Shown here one piece after another: positions 34,359-42,732 of a DNA stretch of 64,000 nucleotides. The DNA comes from Streptomyces sp. PsTaAH-137 (GTDB lineage: Bacteria > Actinomycetota > Actinomycetes > Streptomycetales > Streptomycetaceae). Within the stretch, counting starts at the first letter, position 1, and the number at the start of each line of letters is the position of its first letter. A model generated the notes under the pieces. That model saw only the letters and a program-made list of their open reading frames with translations. It searched no databases and was not told where the DNA came from. The position numbers were made by a program, and so were the translations under genes. The stretch spans positions 125,259-189,258 of the forward strand of contig NZ_QLLY01000009.1 in the NCBI RefSeq assembly GCF_003259365.1, written 5' to 3'.

Positions 34359-35354
34359 ATGACCCTGATCCTCACCCGGTCCACCATCCGCGAGCTGCTG
34401 GCCGACCAGGTCGAGGAGGTGGAGGCGGCCGTGGCCCGCGCCCACCGCGACCTCACCCTCGGCAGGGCCGTCCTGCCCGCTCCGCCCGCCCTCCGGCTCC
34501 CGGGCACCCAGGGCACCTTCCTCGCCATGGCCGCCGCCTCCGCGCCCGACGGCCTCGCCGTCGTCAAACTCCTCGCCGACCTCCCCGGCAACCGGGACCA
34601 CGGCCTCCCCGTCCAACGCTCCGCGGTCCTCGCCACCGACACGGACACCGGTGCCTGCCACGCCCTGCTCGACGGCGCCGAACTCACCCGCGTCCGCACC
34701 GCCGCCGCCACCGCCGTCGCCACCCGCGCCCTCGCCCGCGCCGACGCCGGCACCCTCGGCCTGATCGGCACCGGCCCCCTGGCCCGCGCACACGCCAGGG
34801 CCCTGCTTCCCGGCCGCCCCTACGAGCAGGTCGTGCTCTGGGGCCGCACCCCGGCCGGCGCCCACGACCTCGCCTCCTGGATCACGGCCGAACTCGGCGT
34901 CCCCGCCAAGGCCCTGGACGGCCCACGCGCCGTCACCGAGGCCTGCGACGTGCTGTGCACCCTCACCCCGTCCCGCGAACCGCTCGTCGAGGGAGCCTGG
35001 CTGACGCCCGGTCAGCACATCAACGCGGTCGGCGCACCGCCCCGCCCCGACCACCGCGAACTCGACACGGAGGCGGTGCGACGCTGCCGGATCGTCGTCG
35101 ACGCCCACGACACGGCCCGCACCAAGTCCGGCGAGGTCCTGATCCCGCTCGCCGAGGGCGCGCTGCGCGAGGACGACTTCCGCACCGAACTCGGCGACGT
35201 CCTCACGGGCACCGCACCCGGCCGCACCGCCGACACCGACCTGACCCTCTTCAACTCCGTCGGCGTGGGCCTCCAGGATCTCGCCGTGACCCGGCTGCTC
35301 ACCGACCTCGCCGAGCGGAAGGGCCTCGGCATCCACGTCGATCTCGGGGCCTGA
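34359..35354 (+). CDS. Ornithine cyclodeaminase/mu-crystallin-family enzyme
   Basis: A 331-residue NAD(P)-dependent enzyme. The substrate-side motifs are VVKLLADLPGN and LTRVRTAAATAVATRAL (a carboxylate-binding Arg). The Rossmann loop GLIGTGPLARAHARAL starts near residue 128. Family members include ornithine cyclodeaminase, ketimine reductase and alanine dehydrogenase, so the true reaction is open. The typical GSD acidic loop reads GAPPRPDHRELD here. An upstream in-frame ATG at 34332 exists; 34359 has a CAGGAG site. It follows the permeases by 50 bases, so it may degrade the imported compound. Confidence 0.87.
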   Translation: MTLILTRSTIRELLADQVEEVEAAVARAHRDLTLGRAVLPAPPALRLPGTQGTFLAMAAASAPDGLAVVKLLADLPGNRDHGLPVQRSAVLATDTDTGACHALLDGAELTRVRTAAATAVATRALARADAGTLGLIGTGPLARAHARALLPGRPYEQVVLWGRTPAGAHDLASWITAELGVPAKALDGPRAVTEACDVLCTLTPSREPLVEGAWLTPGQHINAVGAPPRPDHRELDTEAVRRCRIVVDAHDTARTKSGEVLIPLAEGALREDDFRTELGDVLTGTAPGRTADTDLTLFNSVGVGLQDLAVTRLLTDLAERKGLGIHVDLGA

Positions 35355-35386
35355 CGGCCGCCCACGCCCGCCCCCATAATGACCGC

Positions 35387-36622
35387 GTGACCCTGCCCCC
35401 GGAGATCAACTCGATCAACTCCCCTGTGACGGAACGTGTTTCGGTGGTCGTCGTCGGCGCGGGCCCCGCCGGGCTCACCGTCGGCAACATCCTGCGCGCC
35501 GCCGGTGTCGACTGCGTGGTCCTGGAGTGCGAGACCCGCGCGTTCATCGAGCACCGGCCGCGCGCGGGCGTCATCGAGGAGTGGGCGGTGCGCGCCCTCG
35601 ACCGGCGCGGCCTGGCCACACCCCTCCTGACGCGCGCCGAACGGCACACCGCCTGCGCCTTCCGCTTCGAAGGAGAACAACACCGCCTTGACTACCACGC
35701 GCTGACGGGCAGTCACCACTACGTCTACCCGCAGCCACTGCTCGTCACGGACCTGGTCCGCGAGTACGCCGACGTGCGCGGCGGCGACATCCGCTTCGGC
35801 GTGCGCGACGTCACGCCGCACGACGTGGAGTCCGACCACCCGGCCGTCTCCTACACCTGCCCCGACACCGGACGGCGCCGTCTGCTGCGCTGCGACTTCG
35901 TCGCGGGCTGCGACGGGGCCCGCGGCGCCACCCGGGCCGCGCTGCCCGCGGGCCGCGTCCGCACGGCCCGGCACGACTACGGAATCGGCTGGCTCGCCCT
36001 GCTCGCCGAGGCGCCGCCCTCCGCGGACTGCGTACTGTTCGGGGTGCACCCGGACGGCTTCGCCGGACAGATGCCGCGCAGCCCCGAGGTCACCCGCTAC
36101 TACCTCCAGTGCCCGCCCGGCGACACCCCGGACGCCTGGCCCGACGACCGCATCTGGGACCGGCTGCACCGCCGCCTCGCCGCCTCCGGGACCGCGCCCC
36201 TGGCCGAGGGCCGCCTCGTCGAGAAGCGGATCCTGGACATGCACGACTACGTCGTCGAGCCGATGACCGTCGGCCGGCTCCTGCTCGCCGGGGACGCCGC
36301 CCATCTCGTCGCCCCCATCGCGGCCAAGGGCATGAACCTGGCCCTGCACGACGCCTTCCTCCTCGGCGACGCGCTCACGGCCCGCCTCACCGGCCCCGAC
36401 CCCGACGGCACCGCCCTGACGGACTACTCGCCCACCTGCCTGCGCCGTGTCTGGGACTACCAGGAATTCTCCCAGTGGCTGTCGGAGGTGTACCACGGCG
36501 CCGCCGCGGGGGACCCGTTCCGTACGGGCACGAGCCTGGCCAGGCTGCGCCGCCTGTTCACCTCGCCGCGGGCCGCCGCCGCGTTCGCCGAGCAGTACCT
36601 GGGCACGGCGGGTCGCTACTGA
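35387..36622 (+). CDS. PobA-like FAD-dependent aromatic hydroxylase
   Basis: A 411-residue group A flavoprotein hydroxylase most like 4-hydroxybenzoate 3-monooxygenase. FAD binding uses VVVVGAGPAGLTVGNIL, the RAGVIEEWAVRAL helix matches PobA, and VGRLLLAGDAAHLVAPIAAKGMNLAL is the second FAD motif. Equivalents of PobA Tyr201 (DYGIGW), Arg214, Arg220 and Tyr222 (RSPEVTRYY) and Tyr385 (EQYLG) are present, but the Ser212 position is Met. The substrate is therefore a phenol-like acid, not certainly 4-hydroxybenzoate. The GTG start lies 33 bases after the cyclodeaminase-family gene. Confidence 0.85.
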   Translation: MTLPPEINSINSPVTERVSVVVVGAGPAGLTVGNILRAAGVDCVVLECETRAFIEHRPRAGVIEEWAVRALDRRGLATPLLTRAERHTACAFRFEGEQHRLDYHALTGSHHYVYPQPLLVTDLVREYADVRGGDIRFGVRDVTPHDVESDHPAVSYTCPDTGRRRLLRCDFVAGCDGARGATRAALPAGRVRTARHDYGIGWLALLAEAPPSADCVLFGVHPDGFAGQMPRSPEVTRYYLQCPPGDTPDAWPDDRIWDRLHRRLAASGTAPLAEGRLVEKRILDMHDYVVEPMTVGRLLLAGDAAHLVAPIAAKGMNLALHDAFLLGDALTARLTGPDPDGTALTDYSPTCLRRVWDYQEFSQWLSEVYHGAAAGDPFRTGTSLARLRRLFTSPRAAAAFAEQYLGTAGRY

Positions 36623-36705
36623 TCCCCGCGGAGGGGCGTTCCGGGCCGCCGCGCGCAGATGTCGACGTGCCGATATGGTGACGAAGCGGTACACCGGAGA
36701 GTCAT

Positions 36706-38751
36706 ATGGGCCCTGCACACGAGCCGGACATCGGCCTCGAAGAGCGACTGCGGCTGACCGGCATGGGCAGCTTCGACTGGGACCTGGAGGGCGGCGCTCT
36801 CCGCCTGGACGACAACTGCCTGGCCGTCCTCGACCTGCCCCGGGAAGAGTTCCGGGACACGGCGGAGTCCGTGCTGTCACGGATGCCGCCCGAGGAGGCC
36901 GTCCGGGTCACCGCGGTCATCAACGAGGCGGTCGCGACCGGCAGCGACGTCTACGGCGCGTACTTCCAGATCGCCATGCGGGACGGCACCGCACGCCTCA
37001 CCCATGTCTCGGGCCGCGTCCTGCGCGACGCGGGCGGGCGGGCCGTGCGGATCGTCGGCGTGGTGCGCGCCGCCCCGCACGAACCGGCCGAGCTGGCCGG
37101 ACTCGACGGGGCCGACGGCAAGCGCCGCCGGGTGGCCCTCATGGTGCAGGGCACCACCGAGGCGCTGTCCCGGGCCGTGACCGTCGACGACGTCGTGGCC
37201 GTGCTGTCCGGCGCCGGCGGCCTCGACCGGTTCGCCGCCGACGGGCTGGTCCTCGGCCTGGTCGAGGGCTCCGACCTGAAGCTGATCGCCCTGGTGGGCC
37301 AGTCGATGCAGGCCCTCGACGAACTCAAGCTGCACCAGATCGACGACTCCCTGCCGCTCGCCGAGGTGGTCATGAACCGGCAGCCCCGGTTCGTCGGGGA
37401 CCTGTCCGACCTCGCCCACCGGTTCACCCGTCTGGCCCCCTACATCGACCGGCTCAGACTGGAGGCCGCGGCGTTCCTGCCGCTGGTCGCCCAGGACCGC
37501 GCCATCGGCGGGCTCGCCCTGTTCTACCGGGGCCGCCGGGAGTTCTCCGACGCCGACCGCAACCTCTGCATCGGCCTGTCCGGCATCGTCGCGCAGTCCC
37601 TCCAGCGGGCCATCCTCTTCGACGAGGAACGCGACCTGGCCCGCAGCCTCCAGTCCACGATGCTGCCCAAGTCCGTCCCCGAGGTCCCCGACACCGAACT
37701 CGCCGTCCGCTACCACGCCGCGTGGGGCGGCCGTCAGGTCGGCGGTGACTTCTACGACGTCGTCGTGCTGCCGCGCGGCCGGTTCGGCATCGTCGTGGGC
37801 GACGTCGAGGGACATGACACCCACGCGGCCGCGATCATGGGCCAGCTCCGGATCGCGCTGCGGGCGTTCGCGGGCGAGGGACACCCGCCCGCCACGGTGC
37901 TCTCGCGGGCCTCCCGCTTCCTCGCCGAACTGGACACGGACCGCTTCGCCACGTGCACGTACGCCCAGTTCGACCCCGCCACCGGCATCGTCCGCGCCGT
38001 GCGGGCCGGACATCTGCCCCCGCTCGTGCGGCACACCGACGGCCGGGTCGGCATTCCCCGGCTGCGCGGCGGACTGCCCCTGGGCCTGGCCACCGAGTTC
38101 GAGCAGGACGACTTCCCCGAGACCCGACTCGACCTCGTCCCGGGCGAGACCCTCGTGCTCTGCACCGACGGCCTCGTCGAGGAGCCCGGCGCCGACATCG
38201 ACGACGGGCTGCGCGCACTCGCCGACGCGCTCGGCGCCGGGCCGCCCACGGCCGAGCAGGTCGCCGACCACCTCTCCCGCTCCCTGTGGGAGAAGTGGGG
38301 CAGCGGCGACGACGTGGCACTGGTCGTGCTGCGCCGGGTGCCGGACTCGGGCACGCCCCAGGCGCCCCGCATGCACCGCTACGTCCACCAGGCGGACCCG
38401 GAGGGCCTGGCCGACGCGCGGGCCGCCCTGCGCGAACACCTCACCGCGTGGGGGCTCGGCGTCATGGCCGACGACGTGGAGACCGCCGCCGGCGAACTGC
38501 TCGTCAACGCCCTCATGCACACCGAGGGCGGCGCCGTGCTCACCCTCGAAGTGCTCGCCGGACCGCCGCGCGTCGTCCGCCTGTGGGTCAAGGACCGCTC
38601 CAGCTCCCGCCCCCACCGGCGCACACCGGGGGAGACGGCCACCTCCGGACGCGGCATGGTCATGGTGGAGGCGATGGCGTCGCGCTGGGGAGTCGAGCCG
38701 CGCGGCGAGGGCAAAGCGGTGTGGTGCGACTTCACCGTGCCCGACTCCTGA
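36706..38751 (+). CDS. PAS-GAF-SpoIIE phosphatase-HATPase regulator
   Basis: A 681-residue soluble signalling protein with four parts. PAS-like (about 10-115, GSFDWDLEGGALRLDDNCLAVLDL); GAF (about 145-305, LPLAEVVMNRQPRFVGDLSDL and ending LCIGLSGIVAQSLQRAI); SpoIIE/PP2C (about 320-545, VGGDFYDVV, VGDVEGHD, LCTDGLVEEPG and GDDVALVVL). The last is a GHKL anti-sigma-type kinase (about 565-680, ETAAGELLVNALMHTEGG and TSGRGMVMVEAM). The phosphatase loop reads GDVEGHD where GDVxGKG is usual. Fused phosphatase-plus-kinase proteins control anti-anti-sigma factors in Streptomyces. Confidence 0.92.
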   Translation: MGPAHEPDIGLEERLRLTGMGSFDWDLEGGALRLDDNCLAVLDLPREEFRDTAESVLSRMPPEEAVRVTAVINEAVATGSDVYGAYFQIAMRDGTARLTHVSGRVLRDAGGRAVRIVGVVRAAPHEPAELAGLDGADGKRRRVALMVQGTTEALSRAVTVDDVVAVLSGAGGLDRFAADGLVLGLVEGSDLKLIALVGQSMQALDELKLHQIDDSLPLAEVVMNRQPRFVGDLSDLAHRFTRLAPYIDRLRLEAAAFLPLVAQDRAIGGLALFYRGRREFSDADRNLCIGLSGIVAQSLQRAILFDEERDLARSLQSTMLPKSVPEVPDTELAVRYHAAWGGRQVGGDFYDVVVLPRGRFGIVVGDVEGHDTHAAAIMGQLRIALRAFAGEGHPPATVLSRASRFLAELDTDRFATCTYAQFDPATGIVRAVRAGHLPPLVRHTDGRVGIPRLRGGLPLGLATEFEQDDFPETRLDLVPGETLVLCTDGLVEEPGADIDDGLRALADALGAGPPTAEQVADHLSRSLWEKWGSGDDVALVVLRRVPDSGTPQAPRMHRYVHQADPEGLADARAALREHLTAWGLGVMADDVETAAGELLVNALMHTEGGAVLTLEVLAGPPRVVRLWVKDRSSSRPHRRTPGETATSGRGMVMVEAMASRWGVEPRGEGKAVWCDFTVPDS

Positions 38752-38766
38752 GCGCGCGCCGTCGCG

Positions 38767-39372
38767 TCAGCGCAGCTTGTTCACCGCCGTCACCGTCGTC
38801 TTCTTGAAGGCGGCCACCGGCGCCTGCGCGAAGGAGCCCATCTCACCCCACTGGACGACCGTCACGACCGCGCCGTCCCGGCCGACCGAGAACAGGTTGA
38901 TGTCGGAGGCGCCCCAGGAGGCCTCGGTGTGCACGCCGTAGACGTACGCACCCTCCTCCACGGACAGCTTGCCGTAGTACTTCTGCGTGGCGGTGACCTC
39001 GGGGTCCGCCGCCGTCACGTCCTTCGCGCAGTTGTCGAGATGCCGGCGCAGCAGCGCCACGAACGCCTTGGCCGCCTGCGCGTCCCGCTCGACGACCGTC
39101 ACCTGGAGCGCGCCGGTGTCGAGGTCGGTGCGGTAGACGCGGTGCACCGAGATCGACGGCAGTGCGTCGCCCACGCACAGCGGCAGCGGGTCGGGCTGCC
39201 CGGCGGTGACCGGTCCCGCGGTCCAGGCGGACGAGGCGTGCGGCGGCAGTTCGGACGGCGACAGGAAGCGGGGCGTGCCCGCCGCCGACGCCGGGGCGGC
39301 CAGGGCGGCGACCGCCACGACGGCCGCCGCCGCACCCGCCGCGAACAGGGTCCGGTTCTCTCGTACGTTCAT
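38767..39372 (-). CDS. Secreted protein of unknown function (sensor-domain-like)
   Basis: A 201-residue exported protein. Signal peptide MNVRENRTLFAAGAAAAVVA... is cleaved after APASA. The mature part has PSELPPHASSAWTAGPV, a Cys pair (LPLCVGDAL and LDNCAKDV) that could form a disulfide, and GAYVYGVHTEA. This resembles the extracellular PknH-like sensor domains of actinobacteria, by eye only. The start ATG 39372 is preferred to 39381 because GGGGGA lies 8 bases upstream of it. Convergent with the phosphatase gene. Confidence 0.6.
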   Translation of the reverse strand: MNVRENRTLFAAGAAAAVVAVAALAAPASAAGTPRFLSPSELPPHASSAWTAGPVTAGQPDPLPLCVGDALPSISVHRVYRTDLDTGALQVTVVERDAQAAKAFVALLRRHLDNCAKDVTAADPEVTATQKYYGKLSVEEGAYVYGVHTEASWGASDINLFSVGRDGAVVTVVQWGEMGSFAQAPVAAFKKTTVTAVNKLR

Positions 39373-39500
39373 CGGTGTCATCCCCCGTGTAGGTCGTTCG
39401 GCCGGACCACCCGGCCCCGGCGTCTCGCGCCGTACCCGTTACGACCCGCGACCCGCCGGATGCGTTGCCCGCCCTTTTGTCACAGGTTCGCCACCGATGT

Positions 39501-39572
39501 CACCGGCGCCGTCACCGGCGCCGTCACCGGCGCCGTCACCGGCGCCGTCACCGGCGCCGTCACCGGCGCAGG
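39501..39572. repeat. Tandem 12-bp repeat over the deacylase stop codon
   Basis: Five perfect head-to-tail copies of CACCGGCGCCGT, plus a sixth degenerate copy (CACCGGCGCAGG). The minus-strand stop TGA of the deacylase gene (39560-39562) lies in the array, and because the unit is 12 bases each further copy repeats TGA in the same frame. Every unit contains GGCGCC, so the transcript could stack self-complementary hairpins. It occupies the gap before the secreted-protein gene. Confidence 0.92.
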
Positions 39573-41143
39573 GTGCGGCCCGGGCGGGCGTCCGTCGTCG
39601 CGCCGGAGCGCAGCACGAACTCACCGGCCACGAGGACGTCCCGGACACCGGTCGCGTACTGCCAGGGATCGGCGAACGTCGCCGTGTCGGTGACCTGCTC
39701 CGGGTCGAGCACGACGAGGTCGGCGACCTGGCCGGGGGCCAGCGTGCCCCGGTCCGGCAGCGGCAGCCGGGATGCCGGGAGGGACGTCATCTTCCGTACG
39801 GCGTCGGCCAGTTCGAGCACCTTGCGCTCCCGGACGTAGCGGGCCAGGACGCGGGCGAAGGTGCCGAAGTTGCGCGGGTGGGGGTGGCCGTCGCCCGGCG
39901 CGTGCAGCACCCAGCCGTCGCTGGCGACCGCCGCGTCGTGGTGGCGCAGCACCGTCTCCACGTCCCGTTCCGCCATGGCGTGGTTGACGATCATGACCTC
40001 GCCCTGGTGCGCTGCGAGCACGTCGAGGACCGCGGCGGCGGGCTCGGTGCCCTCGTCCCGGGCGATGTCGGCGATGCTGTCGCCGACCCGGTCGCTGTAG
40101 CGGCCCGGGCCCAGCATCGCGAGGACGACGCCCTCGGGCAGGAAGGTCCGGCCGACGGCGGGCCGCAGATCGGCGAGGATCCGCTCGCGGGTCGCGGGAT
40201 CGGCGAGCCGCTCGACGAGGGCGCCCGGGCCGCCGTCCATCGCCCAGTCGGGCAGCCGCGAGGTGAGGCGGGTCGAGGACGCGGTGTACGGGTACACGTC
40301 GCAGGCCACGTCCAGCCCGCGGGCGGCGGCCGCGTCGATCAGCGCGAGGGCGGTGTCGACCTTGCCGTGGTTGGCCGGGCCCATCGCCTTCAAGTGCGAG
40401 ATCTGCAGCCGTACGTGGGATGCCTCGGCGACGCCGATCGCCTCCTCGACGGCCTCGACGAGCCGGTCGCCCTCGTCGCGCATGTGGGTCGCGTAGAGCA
40501 GCCCGTGCCGTGCCGCCTCGGTGGCCAGCGCGACGATCTCGTCCGTGGTCGCGAACGAGCCGGGCGCGTAGATGAGTCCGGTCGACATGCCGAAGACGCC
40601 CTGTTCGGCGGCGCGGGCCAACAGGGCGCGCATGGCGTCCAGTTCGGCGGGTCCCGCCGGGGTGCGGGCGGCGCCGGTCACCGCGGTGCGCAGGGCGCCG
40701 TGCCCGACCAGCGGGGCGACGTTCAGGGCGGGCCGCGCGGCGTCGACGGCCGCGGCGAACGCGTCGAGGTCCGTCCACTGGGCCCCGGCCAGCGTGCCGG
40801 GCCCGCCGTCCTCGGGCTCCTCGCCGGGCGCCGTCGGGAACGGCGACAGACCGCAGTTGCCGGTGACCACCGTCGTCACGCCCTGCCGCAGACAGGCCTC
40901 CGCGTCCGGCATCGCGAGCACGGAGAAGTCCGCGTGCGAGTGCAGGTCGATGAAGCCGGGGGTGACGGTGAGACCGGTCGCGTCGAGGACCGTTGCGGCC
41001 GTCGCCTCCGGATCGGGCGCGCCGACATGGGCGATGCGGCCGTCGCGTACGCCGATGTCGGCGCGGCGCGGGGCGGCGCCGGTGCCGTCGATCACGGTGG
41101 CGCCGGTGATCAGCACGTCGTACGGGGCGGTGGGATCGGTCAT
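39560..41143 (-). CDS. N-acyl-D-amino acid deacylase (D-aminoacylase family)
   Basis: A 527-residue amidohydrolase-superfamily enzyme. It starts DVLITGATVIDGTG and has the metal-site motifs GFIDLHSHADFSVL and VVTGNCGLSPFP. GVFGMSTGLIYAPGSFA is typical of D-aminoacylases, followed by YATHMRDEGDRLVEAVEE, ISHLKAMG and a late VASDGWVL. It removes an acyl group from N-acyl-D-amino acids or related D-acyl dipeptides. It is the third gene of a probable operon (decarboxylase, carrier, deacylase). ATG 41143 has AGGAAGTGA upstream. The 3' end runs into a tandem repeat array. Confidence 0.92.
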   Translation of the reverse strand: MTDPTAPYDVLITGATVIDGTGAAPRRADIGVRDGRIAHVGAPDPEATAATVLDATGLTVTPGFIDLHSHADFSVLAMPDAEACLRQGVTTVVTGNCGLSPFPTAPGEEPEDGGPGTLAGAQWTDLDAFAAAVDAARPALNVAPLVGHGALRTAVTGAARTPAGPAELDAMRALLARAAEQGVFGMSTGLIYAPGSFATTDEIVALATEAARHGLLYATHMRDEGDRLVEAVEEAIGVAEASHVRLQISHLKAMGPANHGKVDTALALIDAAAARGLDVACDVYPYTASSTRLTSRLPDWAMDGGPGALVERLADPATRERILADLRPAVGRTFLPEGVVLAMLGPGRYSDRVGDSIADIARDEGTEPAAAVLDVLAAHQGEVMIVNHAMAERDVETVLRHHDAAVASDGWVLHAPGDGHPHPRNFGTFARVLARYVRERKVLELADAVRKMTSLPASRLPLPDRGTLAPGQVADLVVLDPEQVTDTATFADPWQYATGVRDVLVAGEFVLRSGATTDARPGRTLRR

Positions 41144-41198
41144 GTCGGATCACTTCCTGAGGAACGCGGGGGAGCGGGTCGGGCGGCGGACTGGGGTG

Positions 41199-42632
41199 TC
41201 ACAGGATGAGGATGAGCAGAACGGCGTAGAGCGCGCACGCCGGGACGAGCAGCGCCCAGCCGGTGCCGAGCAGATAGGGGAGCCGGGTGGCGCGGGCCAT
41301 GCCCATGGCGCCGACCATGTTGGCGTTGGGCAGCGGGCCGTAGGTGTCCGCCTTCGAGGCCCACAGCAGGATGACGACCCAGGCGGCCGGGGTGATGCCC
41401 AGCTGGTCGCCGAGCGGGCCGAACACCTCGCCGATGAGGATGACCTGGGCCGCCGTCGCGCCCGGCACCCCCACCCAGCCGAGCGCCGCCACGGCGAGCG
41501 CGAACGGCACCGGAGACATGTCGCGCAGGCCGGGGCCGAACCGGTCGAGCACCACGTCGTACGGGTGCAGCAGGTCGATGAAGCCGAACAGGGCGGCGAG
41601 CATCCAGAACAGCAGCAGCATCGGCAGCATCCGGCGGGCGCCGGTCAGGACCGCTGCGGCGGCGCGCTTCGGGGAGAGCCCGGCGGCGGCCGCGGTCACC
41701 ACGATGAGCAGCGGCAGGGCGATCAGCGGGAACGTGGTGTCCGCCTTCGTCGCCGTGGCGTAGCAGACGGTGGCGGCGAGCGCCGCGACGAAGGTCCACG
41801 TGGCCCGGCGGGTGCGGGCGGCCTCGTGCGGCGTGGGCTCGGCCTGCCGCTCCTCGGTGACCTCCTCCGGCCGGTAGTGGTCGCCCTGCGCGGCGCTGCG
41901 GCGCTGCACCCAGGGCACCACCACGGCGGCGAGCAGCAGCGACAGGACGGCGAGCGGGCCCGCGCCGACGGCCACGTAGGTGAGATAGCCGGTGTCGGCC
42001 GTGTTCATGATGGCGATGTTGGAGCCCGCGAAGGGTGCGAGCGCGAGACCCGCGCAGCCGCCGAGGAACATGGTCGCCGCCGTCGCCGAGCGGGTGAACC
42101 CGGCCCGCGCGGCGACCGGGACGAGCAGCGGCGCGGCGATGGCGAGCGCCCCGGCGAGGGTGCCGAGCCCGGCCACCAGGACCATGCAGGCCGCCATCAT
42201 CCCGTACATCAGTACGGTCGTGCCGCGGCCGTCGGCGGTGCGCATGATGGCGCGTACGAGCGTGTCGGCGACGCCCGTGAGCAGCAGCACCTCACCTGCG
42301 GCAGACCCGAGCACGATGATCAGGCCGATGACGGTCACCGGGTCGGTCACGGAGGTGCCCAGGACGTCACCGGCCTGCCCGGGCGTGGGCAGGGCCACCA
42401 GGACGGCGCTCACCAGGGCGATGCCGGTCACGAGGACGAGGTCCAGGCCGGTGAGGGCGAGCACCGCGTACAGCGCGATCGGCAGCAGTCCCCAGACCGT
42501 GGGGGCGTTCGTGGTGAGGCCGGCGACCAGGCTCAGGACGAGCGCGAGGACGGCGGCGCCCAGGGCGAGCGGGCGGCGCAGGGGACGGGAGCGGGCGGGG
42601 GCGGCGTCCGGCGCCGCGGCTGTTCTGGGCAT
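41199..42632 (-). CDS. IT-superfamily carrier (NhaC/GntP-like), amino acid or carboxylate type
   Basis: A 477-residue permease with about 12 hydrophobic segments. The regions LGSAAGEVLLLTGVADTLVRAI, TLAGALAIAAPLLVPVAARAGF and LAPFAGSNIAIMNTADTGYL recall the ion-transporter superfamily (NhaC, DcuC, GntP). The position between a deacylase and a decarboxylase gene points to uptake of an acylated or free amino acid; this is inference. ATG 42632 follows GAGGAC by 6 bases; 55- and 100-base gaps separate it from its operon neighbours. Confidence 0.8.
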   Translation of the reverse strand: MPRTAAAPDAAPARSRPLRRPLALGAAVLALVLSLVAGLTTNAPTVWGLLPIALYAVLALTGLDLVLVTGIALVSAVLVALPTPGQAGDVLGTSVTDPVTVIGLIIVLGSAAGEVLLLTGVADTLVRAIMRTADGRGTTVLMYGMMAACMVLVAGLGTLAGALAIAAPLLVPVAARAGFTRSATAATMFLGGCAGLALAPFAGSNIAIMNTADTGYLTYVAVGAGPLAVLSLLLAAVVVPWVQRRSAAQGDHYRPEEVTEERQAEPTPHEAARTRRATWTFVAALAATVCYATATKADTTFPLIALPLLIVVTAAAAGLSPKRAAAAVLTGARRMLPMLLLFWMLAALFGFIDLLHPYDVVLDRFGPGLRDMSPVPFALAVAALGWVGVPGATAAQVILIGEVFGPLGDQLGITPAAWVVILLWASKADTYGPLPNANMVGAMGMARATRLPYLLGTGWALLVPACALYAVLLILIL

Positions 42633-42732
42633 GGCAGGTCCTCGGCACGTGGTGAGGGGACTGAAGGGTGGTGGCCGGGTGCGGGGCCGACGGGTGCTGT
42701 TCCGCGCCCCTGATGAAGAGAGCCGCGCTCGC

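Noticed and set aside
39501..39572. CRISPR array
   Set aside because: The repeats are directly adjacent with no spacers and a 12-base unit.
39439..39648. A small frame made of the 12-bp repeat
   Set aside because: It only translates the tandem array and has no other sequence content to support a protein.
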